Below, in pieces: positions 19,353-27,507 of a stretch of 64,000 nucleotides of DNA. The notes under the pieces are model-generated. The model was not told the origin of the DNA, searched no databases, and saw only the letters and a program-made list of their open reading frames with translations. The translations under genes were made by a program, and so were the position numbers. Numbering within the stretch: position 1 is the first letter of the stretch; every line of letters begins with the position of its first letter. Source of the DNA: Bradyrhizobium sp. (GTDB taxonomy: Bacteria > Pseudomonadota > Alphaproteobacteria > Rhizobiales > Xanthobacteraceae); NCBI RefSeq assembly GCF_016213215.1, contig NZ_JACRAW010000056.1, forward strand, positions 1 through 64,000. Direction: 5' to 3'.

Positions 19353-20384
19353 TCAGCCGCCGGTGACGCTCATGTGCCGGTTGACGCTCGGGCGGTTGTG
19401 ACGGCGGTCGATGACGAAATCGTGCCCTTTCGGCTTCAAGCCGATGGCCTGGTCGATCGCCGAGGAAACCAGGCCGTCATCGTCGGATGCCCTGAGCGGC
19501 TTGCGCAGGTCGGAAGCGTCTTCGTGGCCGAGGCAAGTATGGAGCGTGCCGGTGCAGGTGATGCGCACCCGGTTGCAGGATTCGCAGAAATTGTGGGTCA
19601 TCGGCGTGATGAACCCGAGCTTGCCGCCGGTCTCGGCGACGCTCACGTAGCGCGCCGGCCCGCCGGTCGTCTCCGCAAGGTCCGTCAGCGTGTAATGGCT
19701 GGCAAGGCGCGCGCGAACCAGCGACAGCGGCACGTATTGGTCGATCCGGCCCGCGCCGATCTCGCCCATGGGCATCACTTCGATCAGCGTCATCCCCATG
19801 CCCTTGCCATGGGCCCACTCCATCAGCGAGGGGATCTCGTCCTCGTTGAGGTTCTTGAGCGCCACCGCGTTGATCTTCACCGAAAGCCCGGCTGCGCGTG
19901 CGGCCTCGATGCCTTCGAGCACCTTGTCGATCTCGCCCCAGCGGGTGATGGCGCGGAACTTTGCCGGATCCAGCGTGTCCAGCGACACGTTGATGCGGTG
20001 CACGCCGCTATCGGCGAGTTCCTGCGCGAAGCGTGCCAGTTGCGTGGCGTTGGTCGTGAGCGTCAGTTCGTGCAGGGCTCCGCTCTTGAGATGGCGCGAC
20101 AGCGAGCGAACTAGCGACATCACGTTGCGGCGGACGAGGGGCTCGCCGCCGGTCAGGCGCAGCTTTCGCACGCCTCTGGCGATGAAGGCGGAGCACAGGC
20201 GGTCAAGCTCTTCCAGCGTGAGCAGATCGGCCTTGGGCAGGAACGTCATGTCCTCGGCCATGCAATAGGAGCAGCGCAAATCGCAACGATCGGTCACCGA
20301 CACCCGCAAGTAAGTGATCGTCCGGCCGAACGGGTCGATCATCGGACGCGACAGCGAAAGAGGACTCAATACGGGACCGGTCAT
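19353..20384 (-). CDS. moaA: GTP 3',8-cyclase MoaA (molybdenum cofactor synthesis)
   Basis: A 343-residue radical SAM enzyme for the first step of molybdenum cofactor synthesis, converting GTP to 3',8-cyclo-GTP. The radical SAM cluster is [10 protein letters not shown] (Cys34, 38, 41); the second cluster is in [20 protein letters not shown]; and the protein ends in the required Gly-Gly (SVTGG). [13 protein letters not shown] is the SAM-binding GGEP motif. A start at Met15 (MIDPFGRTI) is possible. No other moa gene is nearby. The lipoprotein gene upstream on the same strand is about 110 bp away. Confidence 0.95.
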   Translation of the reverse strand: MTGPVLSPLSLSRPMIDPFGRTITYLRVSVTDRCDLRCSYCMAEDMTFLPKADLLTLEELDRLCSAFIARGVRKLRLTGGEPLVRRNVMSLVRSLSRHLKSGALHELTLTTNATQLARFAQELADSGVHRINVSLDTLDPAKFRAITRWGEIDKVLEGIEAARAAGLSVKINAVALKNLNEDEIPSLMEWAHGKGMGMTLIEVMPMGEIGAGRIDQYVPLSLVRARLASHYTLTDLAETTGGPARYVSVAETGGKLGFITPMTHNFCESCNRVRITCTGTLHTCLGHEDASDLRKPLRASDDDGLVSSAIDQAIGLKPKGHDFVIDRRHNRPSVNRHMSVTGG

Positions 20385-20495
20385 TCAGCAAGCCTTGTCA
20401 CGACGGCGATGTCCGTGCCCAGGGCACGGCAAGATTAATGGGGCTGATGCAATCTAAGCATTAGGCGCGGCGCCGACAATCTTGCACTGCACGCG

Positions 20496-20957
20496 TCAGC
20501 GCGTCGGCGTGGCCGGTGCCGCATTCGGATCGGGGAACGGTGAGCTTGCCGCCGGTGCCGGCGCTGCTTTCGGCGTCTTTGGCTTCTTCGGCGCTTTCTT
20601 GACCGGCTTCGGCGGAACGATCGGCTGCAGTTCCGCGTACACGGGGTTGGGATCGGTGGTGACGCTGGCTGGCGTGGCGAGATCGCCCGGGGTCCGGATA
20701 ATCTGTACGGAGACGGTCGCCGACTCGAACTTGTTCAGGGTGTAGCTGACCGAGAAGCCCGTCTCAGGCGCCGGGACCGTGACGGCGCAGGGCGTCTTGC
20801 AACCGGGACCGAGCGAAGTGCGGGCATCGGCTCCGGGCGGGTTGGATTCGAGCTGAACCTGGATGGAGGGAGGCGTCGACTTGAACGCGTCCCAAGAGAA
20901 GGTGGAACAACCGGCCAGGCCCATCCCCGCGAGGCCAATCGCGATGACACGACGCAT
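20496..20957 (-). CDS. Proline/alanine-rich lipoprotein of unknown function
   Basis: About 153 residues with a lipoprotein signal, MRRVIAIGLAGMGLAGC, in which LAGC is the lipobox and the cysteine is about residue 17. The middle part (about 30-100) looks like a small beta domain, with GCKTPCAVTVPA and FSVSYTLNKFESATVSVQII; the tail is rich in Pro, Lys and Ala, typical of a flexible periplasmic or wall-spanning segment. I recognise no named domain, though PEGA-like domains share the pattern of a small beta unit after a lipid anchor. An ATG at 20957 is preferred over a TTG at 20963. Confidence 0.72.
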   Translation of the reverse strand: MRRVIAIGLAGMGLAGCSTFSWDAFKSTPPSIQVQLESNPPGADARTSLGPGCKTPCAVTVPAPETGFSVSYTLNKFESATVSVQIIRTPGDLATPASVTTDPNPVYAELQPIVPPKPVKKAPKKPKTPKAAPAPAASSPFPDPNAAPATPTR

Positions 20958-21100
20958 GATCAATCCACTCTATTGCGGCGAGTTGCCGCAATCCCCGATC
21001 AGACGATAGGAGTGTCAAAACAGCCGCGCAACCAGGCGGGCCATTATAGTTAATCGATGGTTAATTTTGCGGTGGATAATTACGCCGATGGATCAGGGTC

Positions 21101-21787
21101 TTAAGATGGGCTCGGGGCCGGCGCCAGGCTTTGCACGGCTTCCGGCAATTCGCTCATGTGATTGATGAGGCGGTCCGGCTTGAGCTGGGCGATCGGAACG
21201 TCCGTGTAGCCGAAGCCGACGCCGATGACCGGCACGCCCGCGCGCCTTGCGACACCGATGTCGGTTCCCGCATCGCCCACCATGATGGCAGCGGACATTT
21301 GTCCTCCGGCGCGCGCGACCGTCTCGCGCAGGAAGGACGGGTCCGGCTTGGAGACGCCGAACGTGTCCGCGCCGCAAATCGCCGCAAATCGCGGGGAGAG
21401 CCCCAGCCGGTCGAGCAGCCGCTTCGAGAGCCATTCGAGCTTGTTGGTGCAGACCGCGAGGAGATGGCCGCGTGCCTCGAGGTCGTCGAGCGCGCGTTCG
21501 AGACCTTCGAAGGGGCGCGATTCATCGGCGATATGGGCGGCGTAATAGTCGATGAAATCAGCCGTCATCCGGGTGATTTCATCGATGTGTGCGGCGCGGC
21601 CCTCGATTTCCAGGCCGCGCTCGATCAGCTTGCGCGCGCCGGCGCCGATCATGTTCCGCGCGGAGTGCAGGGGCACAGGGGGCAGGCCTTCGCGATCGAG
21701 CACGTAGTTCAGGGCGTTGATCAGGTCGGGCGCGGTGTCGACCAGCGTGCCGTCGAGGTCGAAGACAATGGTGTGAGCGGAGTTCAT
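21101..21787 (-). CDS. gph: Phosphoglycolate phosphatase, HAD family
   Basis: A 228-residue HAD hydrolase. Motif I is VFDLDGTLVDTAPDL (nucleophile Asp in DLDGT), motif II is VCTNKLEWLS, and motif III/IV is SKPDPSFL followed by MVGDAGTDIGVARRAGVPVIGV. A helical C1 cap lies between motifs I and II. The sequence best fits Gph, which hydrolyses 2-phosphoglycolate formed during DNA repair or oxygenation of ribulose bisphosphate; other small sugar-phosphatase roles cannot be excluded. The ATG at 21787 was chosen because the HAD motif begins nine residues later. It is divergent from rpiA. Confidence 0.87.
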   Translation of the reverse strand: MNSAHTIVFDLDGTLVDTAPDLINALNYVLDREGLPPVPLHSARNMIGAGARKLIERGLEIEGRAAHIDEITRMTADFIDYYAAHIADESRPFEGLERALDDLEARGHLLAVCTNKLEWLSKRLLDRLGLSPRFAAICGADTFGVSKPDPSFLRETVARAGGQMSAAIMVGDAGTDIGVARRAGVPVIGVGFGYTDVPIAQLKPDRLINHMSELPEAVQSLAPAPSPS

Positions 21788-21973
21788 CCTGCAAAGCGCT
21801 ATCGGTACCTTCGCCGCCACGCAAGGGGCGGGCGGTCTCGAGGAGGAGACCGGCAGTCGGCCGGCCCGAGCGCGAAACCGTGGTGATGGCGCTGTTCCCG
21901 GAGGCAAAAGGGGGCTAGACAGGCCGCCGGAAACGCCCGGTCGGGCGGCTTTTCGGGAACAGACGGTTTGACG

Positions 21974-22666
21974 ATGGATCAATTGAAGCGGCAGGCCGCG
22001 GCGCGTGCGCTGGAAGAGGTCCGGGACGGCATGAAACTCGGTCTCGGCACCGGCTCGACGGCCAAGCATTTCGTCGAGCTGCTCGGCGAACGCGTTCGCG
22101 CCGGCCTCAAGGTGGTCGGTGTGCCGACGTCAGAGGCGACGCGCGCCGACGCGCAGCGCTGCTGTGTTCCCCTGACCACGCTCGACGACATCGACCGGCT
22201 CGACCTCACCGTCGACGGCGCCGACGAGATCGATCCGGCGCTCGACCTGATCAAGGGCGGCGGCGGCGCGCTGTTGCGGGAAAAGATCGTTGCCGCAGCG
22301 TCAGATCGCATGATCGTGATCGCCGATGATTCCAAATGGGTGGATGCGCTCGGACGGTATCCGCTGCCGGTGGAAGTCATTCCATTCGGCTTGGCGGCGA
22401 CCCAGCGCGCCATGCGAACGGCATTTGCGGAAAGCGAAGTTTCGGGGCAAATGGCGGTCCGTAAGGCCAAGGACGGCCACGTTTTCGTCACCGATGGGGG
22501 CCACTGGATCATCGATGCCCATCTCGGACGAATAAGGAATGCCGCACGGCTTGCGACGCTGCTCAGCGCGATCCCCGGCGTGGTCGAGCATGGGCTTTTC
22601 ATCGGCCTTGCCAGCACGGCTGTTCTGGCGGGCGCGCAGGGAATCCGTGTGGTTGAACGGCATTGA
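21974..22666 (+). CDS. rpiA: Ribose-5-phosphate isomerase A
   Basis: A 230-residue enzyme that interconverts ribose 5-phosphate and ribulose 5-phosphate in the pentose phosphate pathway. Family motifs are all present: [14 protein letters not shown] near residue 26, [27 protein letters not shown] with the catalytic Asp/Glu/Lys set, and a C-terminal [14 protein letters not shown]. The ATG at 21974 was chosen; a TTG at 21968 would add two residues. It is divergent from gph and is followed closely by DUF2059 and gor genes in the same direction. Confidence 0.95.
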   Translation: MDQLKRQAAARALEEVRDGMKLGLGTGSTAKHFVELLGERVRAGLKVVGVPTSEATRADAQRCCVPLTTLDDIDRLDLTVDGADEIDPALDLIKGGGGALLREKIVAAASDRMIVIADDSKWVDALGRYPLPVEVIPFGLAATQRAMRTAFAESEVSGQMAVRKAKDGHVFVTDGGHWIIDAHLGRIRNAARLATLLSAIPGVVEHGLFIGLASTAVLAGAQGIRVVERH

Positions 22667-22685
22667 TGCCGAAAGGAGAATAGGA

Positions 22686-23225
22686 ATGAAGAGCGTTCTG
22701 AGAATTTTGCCCGCAGCTGGCCTTGCGCTGGGTTTGGTGCTGGCGAGCTTGCCGGCTGCGGCGCAGCAGGCCGCGGCTCCCAAGCAGCCGGCCGCGGCTC
22801 CCAAGGCATCAGCGGCAGCAATCGCGTCGGCCAAGGAAATCCTGGCGCTGAAGAACGCGAACGCGATGTACGCGAACGCCGTGCCCGGCATGGTGCAGAA
22901 GACCAAGGACGCCCTGATCGGGCAGAATCTCAACTATCAGAAGGACCTCAACGAGGTTGCTCCGATCGTGGTTCAGGCGCTGACGGGCCGCGAGAAGGAG
23001 ATCGGTGACGGCATGGCGCAGGCCTATGCGAGTGAGTTCACCGAGCAGGAGTTGAAGGACCTCGTGACGTTCTACAAATCGGCGCTTGGCCAGAAGCTGA
23101 TAGCCGCCGAACCCAAGGCCATCGGGCTGAGCATGACCTTCATGAACCAGTGGGCCCAGAATTTCAGCGAAGTCGTCATGGCCCAGTTCCGCGCCGAGAT
23201 GAAGAAGCGCGGCAAGGAGATGTAA
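22686..23225 (+). CDS. DUF2059 exported protein
   Basis: A 179-residue protein with a clear signal peptide (hydrophobic to about residue 24, cleavage near LPAAAQ), an Ala/Pro/Lys-rich spacer with the repeat AAAPKQPAAAPK, and then an alpha-helical DUF2059 domain (about 60-175) with the phrase YASEFTEQELKDLVTFYKSA. DUF2059 proteins are periplasmic and of unknown function. AAAGGAG upstream supports the ATG at 22686. It lies 17 bases after rpiA and 33 bases before gor, so the three are likely one transcript. Confidence 0.87.
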   Translation: MKSVLRILPAAGLALGLVLASLPAAAQQAAAPKQPAAAPKASAAAIASAKEILALKNANAMYANAVPGMVQKTKDALIGQNLNYQKDLNEVAPIVVQALTGREKEIGDGMAQAYASEFTEQELKDLVTFYKSALGQKLIAAEPKAIGLSMTFMNQWAQNFSEVVMAQFRAEMKKRGKEM

Positions 23226-23257
23226 GCGAGCCTTTAGAGCCGAGGTCGAGGTGAAAC

Positions 23258-24643
23258 ATGGCTGATTTCGACGTCGACCTCTTTGTCATCGGTGGCGGTT
23301 CGGGCGGCGTTCGCGCGGCCCGGATCGCGGCAGGCCATGGCGCGCGCGTCATGGTCGCCGAAGAGTACCGCATGGGCGGCACCTGCGTGATCCGCGGCTG
23401 CGTTCCGAAGAAGCTGTTCGTGCTGGGATCGCATGTCCGTCACGAGATCGAGGACGCCGCGGGCTTCGGCTGGACTATTCCCTCCGCGACCTTCGACTGG
23501 CCGACCCTGATCGCCAATAAGGATAAGGAGATCGCGCGGCTGGAAGGCATCTACGCCGCGAATGTCGAGAAGGCGGGCGGGCGCATCGTCAAGATGAGGG
23601 CGGTGATCGAGGATGCCAACACCGTCCGGCTCACCAATGGCGAGGCGGTCCGGGCGAAATACATCCTCATCGCGACCGGCGGCGCGCCCAACCACGGCAC
23701 GATGATCCCGGGCATCGAGCACGTGATCTCCTCCAACGAGGCTTTTCACCTGCCCGAGCTGCCGAAGCGGATCGTGATCCAGGGCGGCGGCTACATCGCG
23801 CTGGAATTCGCCTGTATCTTCGCCGGCTTCGGTTCCGACGTGACGGTGATCTATCGCGGCGACAATATCCTGCGCGGCTTCGACGAGGACGTGCGCGCCC
23901 ACGTGCGCGCCGAGATGGAGAAGGACGGGATCACCTTGCTGACCGGCTGCACGGTGACGAAGGTCGACAAGCACGGTCACGAGTTCACCACTCATCTGTC
24001 GAACGGCTCCAGCGTCGCCTCCGACAAGGTGATGTTCGCGATCGGCCGCCATCCCAACGTCGCCAATCTCGGCCTGGAAAAGGCGGGCGTCGCCATCAAT
24101 CCGGCAAACGGCGGCATCGCCGTCGACAGCTTCTCGCGCAGCTCGGTGCCGAACATCTATGCGATCGGGGACGTCACCCATCGCATCAACCTGACGCCGG
24201 TCGCGATCCGCGAGGGCCATGCCTTCGCCGACACCGTGTTCGGCGGCCGTCCGGTCGAGGTCGATCACACCGACATTCCCACGGCCGTGTTCTCGCAGCC
24301 TGAGGTCGGCACGGTGGGGCTGACCGAAACGCAGGCGCGCGCCAAGTTCAGCCACGTCGACATCTACAAGGCGACGTTCCGGCCGATCAAGGCAACGTTG
24401 TCAGGTCGCGACACCCGCATGCTGATGAAACTTATCGTCGACGGCACCAGCGATCGTGTCGTCGGCTGTCACATTGTGGGCGATGGCGCCGCCGAGATCA
24501 TCCAGGCGGTCGCGATCGCGGTGAAGATGAAAGCGACCAAGGCCGATTTCGACGCGACCCTTGCGCTGCATCCGACGGCCGCCGAGGAACTCGTGACCAT
24601 GCGCACGCCGACCGCGCGCCACGTGCGGCAGGCGGCCGAGTAG
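23258..24643 (+). CDS. gor: Glutathione-disulfide reductase
   Basis: A 461-residue FAD-dependent pyridine nucleotide-disulfide oxidoreductase that regenerates reduced glutathione with NADPH. FAD site VIGGGSGGVRAA at 10-21, redox cysteines Cys43 and Cys48 in GGTCVIRGCVPKKL, second nucleotide site IQGGGYIALEFA, and the catalytic His in LHPTAAEELVTM near the C-terminus. The CVIRGC form and the absence of the dihydrolipoamide dehydrogenase CLNVGC form identify glutathione reductase. It follows the DUF2059 gene and precedes the cysteine-cluster gene by 11 bases. Confidence 0.94.
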   Translation: MADFDVDLFVIGGGSGGVRAARIAAGHGARVMVAEEYRMGGTCVIRGCVPKKLFVLGSHVRHEIEDAAGFGWTIPSATFDWPTLIANKDKEIARLEGIYAANVEKAGGRIVKMRAVIEDANTVRLTNGEAVRAKYILIATGGAPNHGTMIPGIEHVISSNEAFHLPELPKRIVIQGGGYIALEFACIFAGFGSDVTVIYRGDNILRGFDEDVRAHVRAEMEKDGITLLTGCTVTKVDKHGHEFTTHLSNGSSVASDKVMFAIGRHPNVANLGLEKAGVAINPANGGIAVDSFSRSSVPNIYAIGDVTHRINLTPVAIREGHAFADTVFGGRPVEVDHTDIPTAVFSQPEVGTVGLTETQARAKFSHVDIYKATFRPIKATLSGRDTRMLMKLIVDGTSDRVVGCHIVGDGAAEIIQAVAIAVKMKATKADFDATLALHPTAAEELVTMRTPTARHVRQAAE

Positions 24644-24654
24644 AAACTCACGCC

Positions 24655-25374
24655 GTGAATCGCGCCGGCTTCAGGGAACTGCACGCCGTCTTCGCGCACA
24701 TCGTTGCGCGAAACGCCGGCTCCGCGCAGCTGACCGAAAGCGTGGCCGAACGCGCGTTCGATATCTTCGAGGCGAATATGGGTCCGCTTGCGGCGCATCT
24801 GCCCCCGCTCGCCTGCGAGAAGGGCTGCCCGTCGTGCTGCATCCTGCGCGTCACGGCCACCGCGCCGGAAGTTTTCCTGCTTGCCTCTTACGTCAGGCGG
24901 ATCGAAGCGAGCCCGCAGGGCGCCGCAATCGGTCTCAAGCGGCGCATCGAGCTTGCCGACCGCGCCACGCGCGGGCTCGGCGAGGCAGAGCGAATGGCGC
25001 TGCGCAAGCCGTGCCCCTTCATCGTTCGAGGCATGTGTATCGTCCATCCCGTGCGGCCGCTGGCCTGCCGTGGGCACGCCTCGTTTGACAAGAAGGCCTG
25101 CGCCCGTGCGGCGGCGGGCCAGGACGTGGAGGTGCCGCTGTCCGAACCGCACCACGCGCTGCGCGGATCGGTGCAGGCCGCGCTGCAGTCGGCGCTGCGT
25201 TCGGCCGGGCTTGCCTGGGGCCTCTACGAGGTCATCCACGGCCTGGCGCTCGCACTCGATCGCGAGGAGCGCGAGGCGGACTGGGTCGCCGGCAAGGACA
25301 GCCTGGCACCGGCAGCAATCGAATTCGACCGCACGGCGGCGGCCGAGCAGTTGGACGAGTTGCTCGCGAGGTGA
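24655..25374 (+). CDS. YkgJ-family cysteine-cluster protein
   Basis: A 239-residue protein of the YkgJ/Fe-S oxidoreductase-like family. CEKGCPSCCILRV (about 54-66) gives a C-x3-C-x2-CC cluster motif, and PCPFIVRGMCIVHPVRPLACRGH (quoted in part: PCPFIV, MCIVHPVRPLAC) supplies further cysteines; together they probably bind zinc or an Fe-S cluster. The start is a GTG at 24655 just 11 bases after gor, so it is probably co-transcribed with it. The function of the family is not settled. The C-terminal half is helical and acidic, with no other domain that I recognise. Confidence 0.8.
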   Translation: MNRAGFRELHAVFAHIVARNAGSAQLTESVAERAFDIFEANMGPLAAHLPPLACEKGCPSCCILRVTATAPEVFLLASYVRRIEASPQGAAIGLKRRIELADRATRGLGEAERMALRKPCPFIVRGMCIVHPVRPLACRGHASFDKKACARAAAGQDVEVPLSEPHHALRGSVQAALQSALRSAGLAWGLYEVIHGLALALDREEREADWVAGKDSLAPAAIEFDRTAAAEQLDELLAR

Positions 25375-25524
25375 TTCATGGCGCACGATTCAAAGCCCCC
25401 GGTCTTGGAGTTTGAATCGCGGGCGTCGGGCCAATTGCGAACGCCCTTTGCCCGGCGCCGGCCCGGTTGCTCTTGGGAAGGAGAAACCAGATCGCCGCCA
25501 AAGCCTATCGAGGAGGTCGGAAAT

Positions 25525-26100
25525 GACCTTGCCGGGCAAATCACCCTGTCAATCCCCTGCGGCGAAAAGATTTCTCTTTATCCGAATTCGGATTTGACGT
25601 ATATGCGCGTCGTCCCGCCCGATTGAAGAGGGGCGTATCGCGATCGTCACGAAATGCGGGTTGGGATGCGGTGGAGCGGGTTGCGCCGGCGCGAAGTTTG
25701 AACCACAGGGCGGCCTTTCGTGAGTGGTTCGCTTCGCGCAGGACGAACGGCGCAAGGCGCGTACGGCAAAAGCGTGTGGTTCTGGCTGCCGTTGCTGCAG
25801 TCAAGCCTGCGGAGGCGAAGTCGGTCCGACCGGATCGATCAGCCGTCAATCCGCGGGCGACGGTGACAAGAGAAGAATTCGTCGCCGGGAAGAGCGCGCC
25901 ATAAGCCGTAAGGCCACTGCGCAGGGAAGGCCGGGTGATTTCGGCTGTACCTGTATGCTCGTGTGCGATTTCCTGAGCGTGTGTGCACACGAGACCGCGG
26001 GTGCCGCCGTGCGCCCGGTCTTCCCTGCGCCCTCGACAATCGAAGAGGGCGAGGACGTGCAGCAAAACTCGGACGCAATGCGCCGCGAGAATGCGAAGGC
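25525..26100 (+). repeat. Large dispersed repeat, about 580 bp, copy 1
   Basis: This block matches 62329-62908 in the same orientation over its whole length, with frequent substitutions. Identical tracts include GGGGCGTATCGCGATCGTCA and GGAAGGCCGGGTG. Its right third can fold: GCGCAGGGAA (25919-25928) pairs with TTCCCTGCGC (26021-26030), CTCGTGTGC (25958-25966) with GCACACGAG (25985-25993), and CGCCCTC (26028-26034) with GAGGGCG (26045-26051). Stems are kept in copy 2 while loops differ. Minus-strand ORFs here change frame between copies, so it is probably not coding. It lies between converging genes. I recall similar DNA in many Bradyrhizobium genomes. Confidence 0.85.
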
Positions 26101-26153
26101 GTGTTTGTTGCTAGGAGCGAAAGTGGATTGTCTCCAGGGGCGATCACTTATGA

Positions 26154-26264
26154 CCGTCATCCTGAGGCGCCGGAGCGTAGCGGAGGCCTCGAAGGGCGAC
26201 GGCCCGGCTGCATCCCGGCCGTTCATCCTTCGAGGCTCGCTGCGCGAGCGCCTCAGGATGACGG
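26154..26264. repeat. Palindromic repeat, CGTCATCCTGAGG family, copy 1
   Basis: A 111-bp element with perfect 17-bp inverted ends: CCGTCATCCTGAGGCGC at 26154-26170 and its complement at 26248-26264. An inner pair CCTCGAAGG / CCTTCGAGG extends the hairpin. It follows the large repeat by about 50 bp and resembles 62922-63030, which follows the second copy of the large repeat. Confidence 0.8.
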
Positions 26265-26275
26265 GACTGCTATTG

Positions 26276-26362
26276 CCGTCATTGCGAGCGAAGCGAAGCA
26301 ATCCTGGCTATCTCCGCGGCGACAGTCTGGATTGCTCGTCGCTGTCGCTCCTCGCAATGACG
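26276..26362. repeat. Palindromic repeat, CGTCATTGCGAGC family, copy 1
   Basis: About 87 bp bounded by CCGTCATTGCGAGCG and CTCGCAATGACGG, with inner AAGCAATCC and GGATTGCT arms. The same element is at 37588-37675 and, more diverged, at 63040-63124. It is a common intergenic repeat type in this group of bacteria. Here it ends the repeat block before the alpha/beta hydrolase gene. Confidence 0.82.
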
Positions 26363-26430
26363 GCGCGAAGACAGCTTGCTCCAAATCCTCAGCCGTGTTG
26401 CGTGGGCACGAGCGCGAACCGTCTGGCCGT

Positions 26431-27327
26431 TCACTCGCCCTGCAGCCATTCCGCCGCGCCGCGCCACAGCGTGTCGCGGTGCTCGGGCCGGAAGAAACCG
26501 AAGTGCCCGATCTTCCTGGCGCCGACATCCCCGGGCGTGACGGAGAGAATTTCCGGCGTGATCGAGGTGAAGCCCGAGCACAGCAGCTCGACGGCCGGCC
26601 GCGTCGCCCAGGGATCGTCGGAGAAGCTGAGCGCGCGCAGCTCGCCCTTGAACTTGGCGAAGTTTTCAAGCGCCGGCAGTCTGGAATCAAGCAGATAGCG
26701 CGGACTGTTCACCCAGCTCACCCATTGCAGGAACACGTTCTTGGGCAGATCCTCGCCGATGCCGCTCCAGCCCGGCGTATAGCCCAGCACGCGGGTGAGG
26801 GGGACGCCGAAGTAGTTGAGCAGGAGACGGACGCGATAGTTCTCCGGCGGGGTCATCAGCTTCCAGTATGCGGCCTGCGAAGCTATGAACAGCGCGCGCG
26901 CCACCTCGTTGTTGTTGGGCAGAAGGCCGAGCGCCTGGCCCCCGAAGGAATGGCCGATATAGATGAGCGGCAGATCGTCGTAGCGCTCGCGCATCCACCT
27001 CACCGCGGCGGCGATGTCGAGCGTCGCCCAGTCCGCCATCGACGCCTTGAAGCCCACCAGCGATCTCGGCCGGTTGTAGCCGTCGATGGCCTTCTGCCGG
27101 GAGTCGCCGATGCCGCGATAATCATAGGTCAGGACGGCGCAGCCGCGATGGGCGAGATAGCTGGCGAAGCCGCGGTAGAGCTTGCGGGGGACCGCGGTGG
27201 CCGAATTGATCAGCACGGCATGCCGCTTGGCGCCGCGTGGCAGGAACAGTGTGGCCCCCAGCGGATAGCCGTCGCCGGCCGGCACGGTAATGTCGTCGAT
27301 AAACACGTCGTCGAGCGGAGCGTCCAT
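26431..27327 (-). CDS. Alpha/beta hydrolase (serine aminopeptidase-like)
   Basis: A 298-residue alpha/beta hydrolase fold. LTYDYRGIGDSR is the strand-turn of the fold, IGHSFGGQALG (about residue 143) the nucleophile elbow with catalytic Ser, and the acid and His are probably in the SFSDDPWA and KIGHFGFFRPEH regions. It resembles hydrolases with serine aminopeptidase S33 (Hydrolase_4) domains, many of them esterases or lipases of unknown substrate. No signal peptide. It is divergent from the DAHP synthase gene and ends next to the repeat block. Confidence 0.85.
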   Translation of the reverse strand: MDAPLDDVFIDDITVPAGDGYPLGATLFLPRGAKRHAVLINSATAVPRKLYRGFASYLAHRGCAVLTYDYRGIGDSRQKAIDGYNRPRSLVGFKASMADWATLDIAAAVRWMRERYDDLPLIYIGHSFGGQALGLLPNNNEVARALFIASQAAYWKLMTPPENYRVRLLLNYFGVPLTRVLGYTPGWSGIGEDLPKNVFLQWVSWVNSPRYLLDSRLPALENFAKFKGELRALSFSDDPWATRPAVELLCSGFTSITPEILSVTPGDVGARKIGHFGFFRPEHRDTLWRGAAEWLQGE

Positions 27328-27466
27328 TGCCGCGAGAATCCCCGGACTTCAACCTCAGCATCAAGAAAAGGCGAATTCGGCTTTCAGTGCAAGGGTTTGC
27401 CTCGCTGGTTTCATTTCCAACTGGCGGTTGCCCTGCAGCCTGTGTATAACGCGGCCCTTCCATGGC

Positions 27467-27489
27467 CCGCCAGTTAAGTGGCGGTTTTT
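27467..27489 (+). promoter_or_regulatory. Terminator-like hairpin (possible attenuator) before DAHP synthase
   Basis: CCGCCA (27467-27472), loop GTTAAG, TGGCGG (27479-27484) and TTTTT (27485-27489) form an intrinsic terminator shape only 19 bases before the start codon. Upstream, AACTGGCGG at 27419-27427 is perfectly complementary to CCGCCAGTT at 27467-27475, which would break the terminator. That mutual exclusion is the layout of an attenuator. It is not proven: a TATAAC at 27445-27450 could start transcription downstream of the upstream arm. Confidence 0.55.
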
Positions 27490-27507
27490 GCTTACGGAGT
27501 TGATTTG

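Noticed and set aside
25541..26065. A 174-codon minus-strand ORF inside the large repeat
   Set aside because: Its counterpart in copy 2 (62456-62872) shares a peptide for only part of the length and then continues in another frame, as expected for a non-coding repeat.
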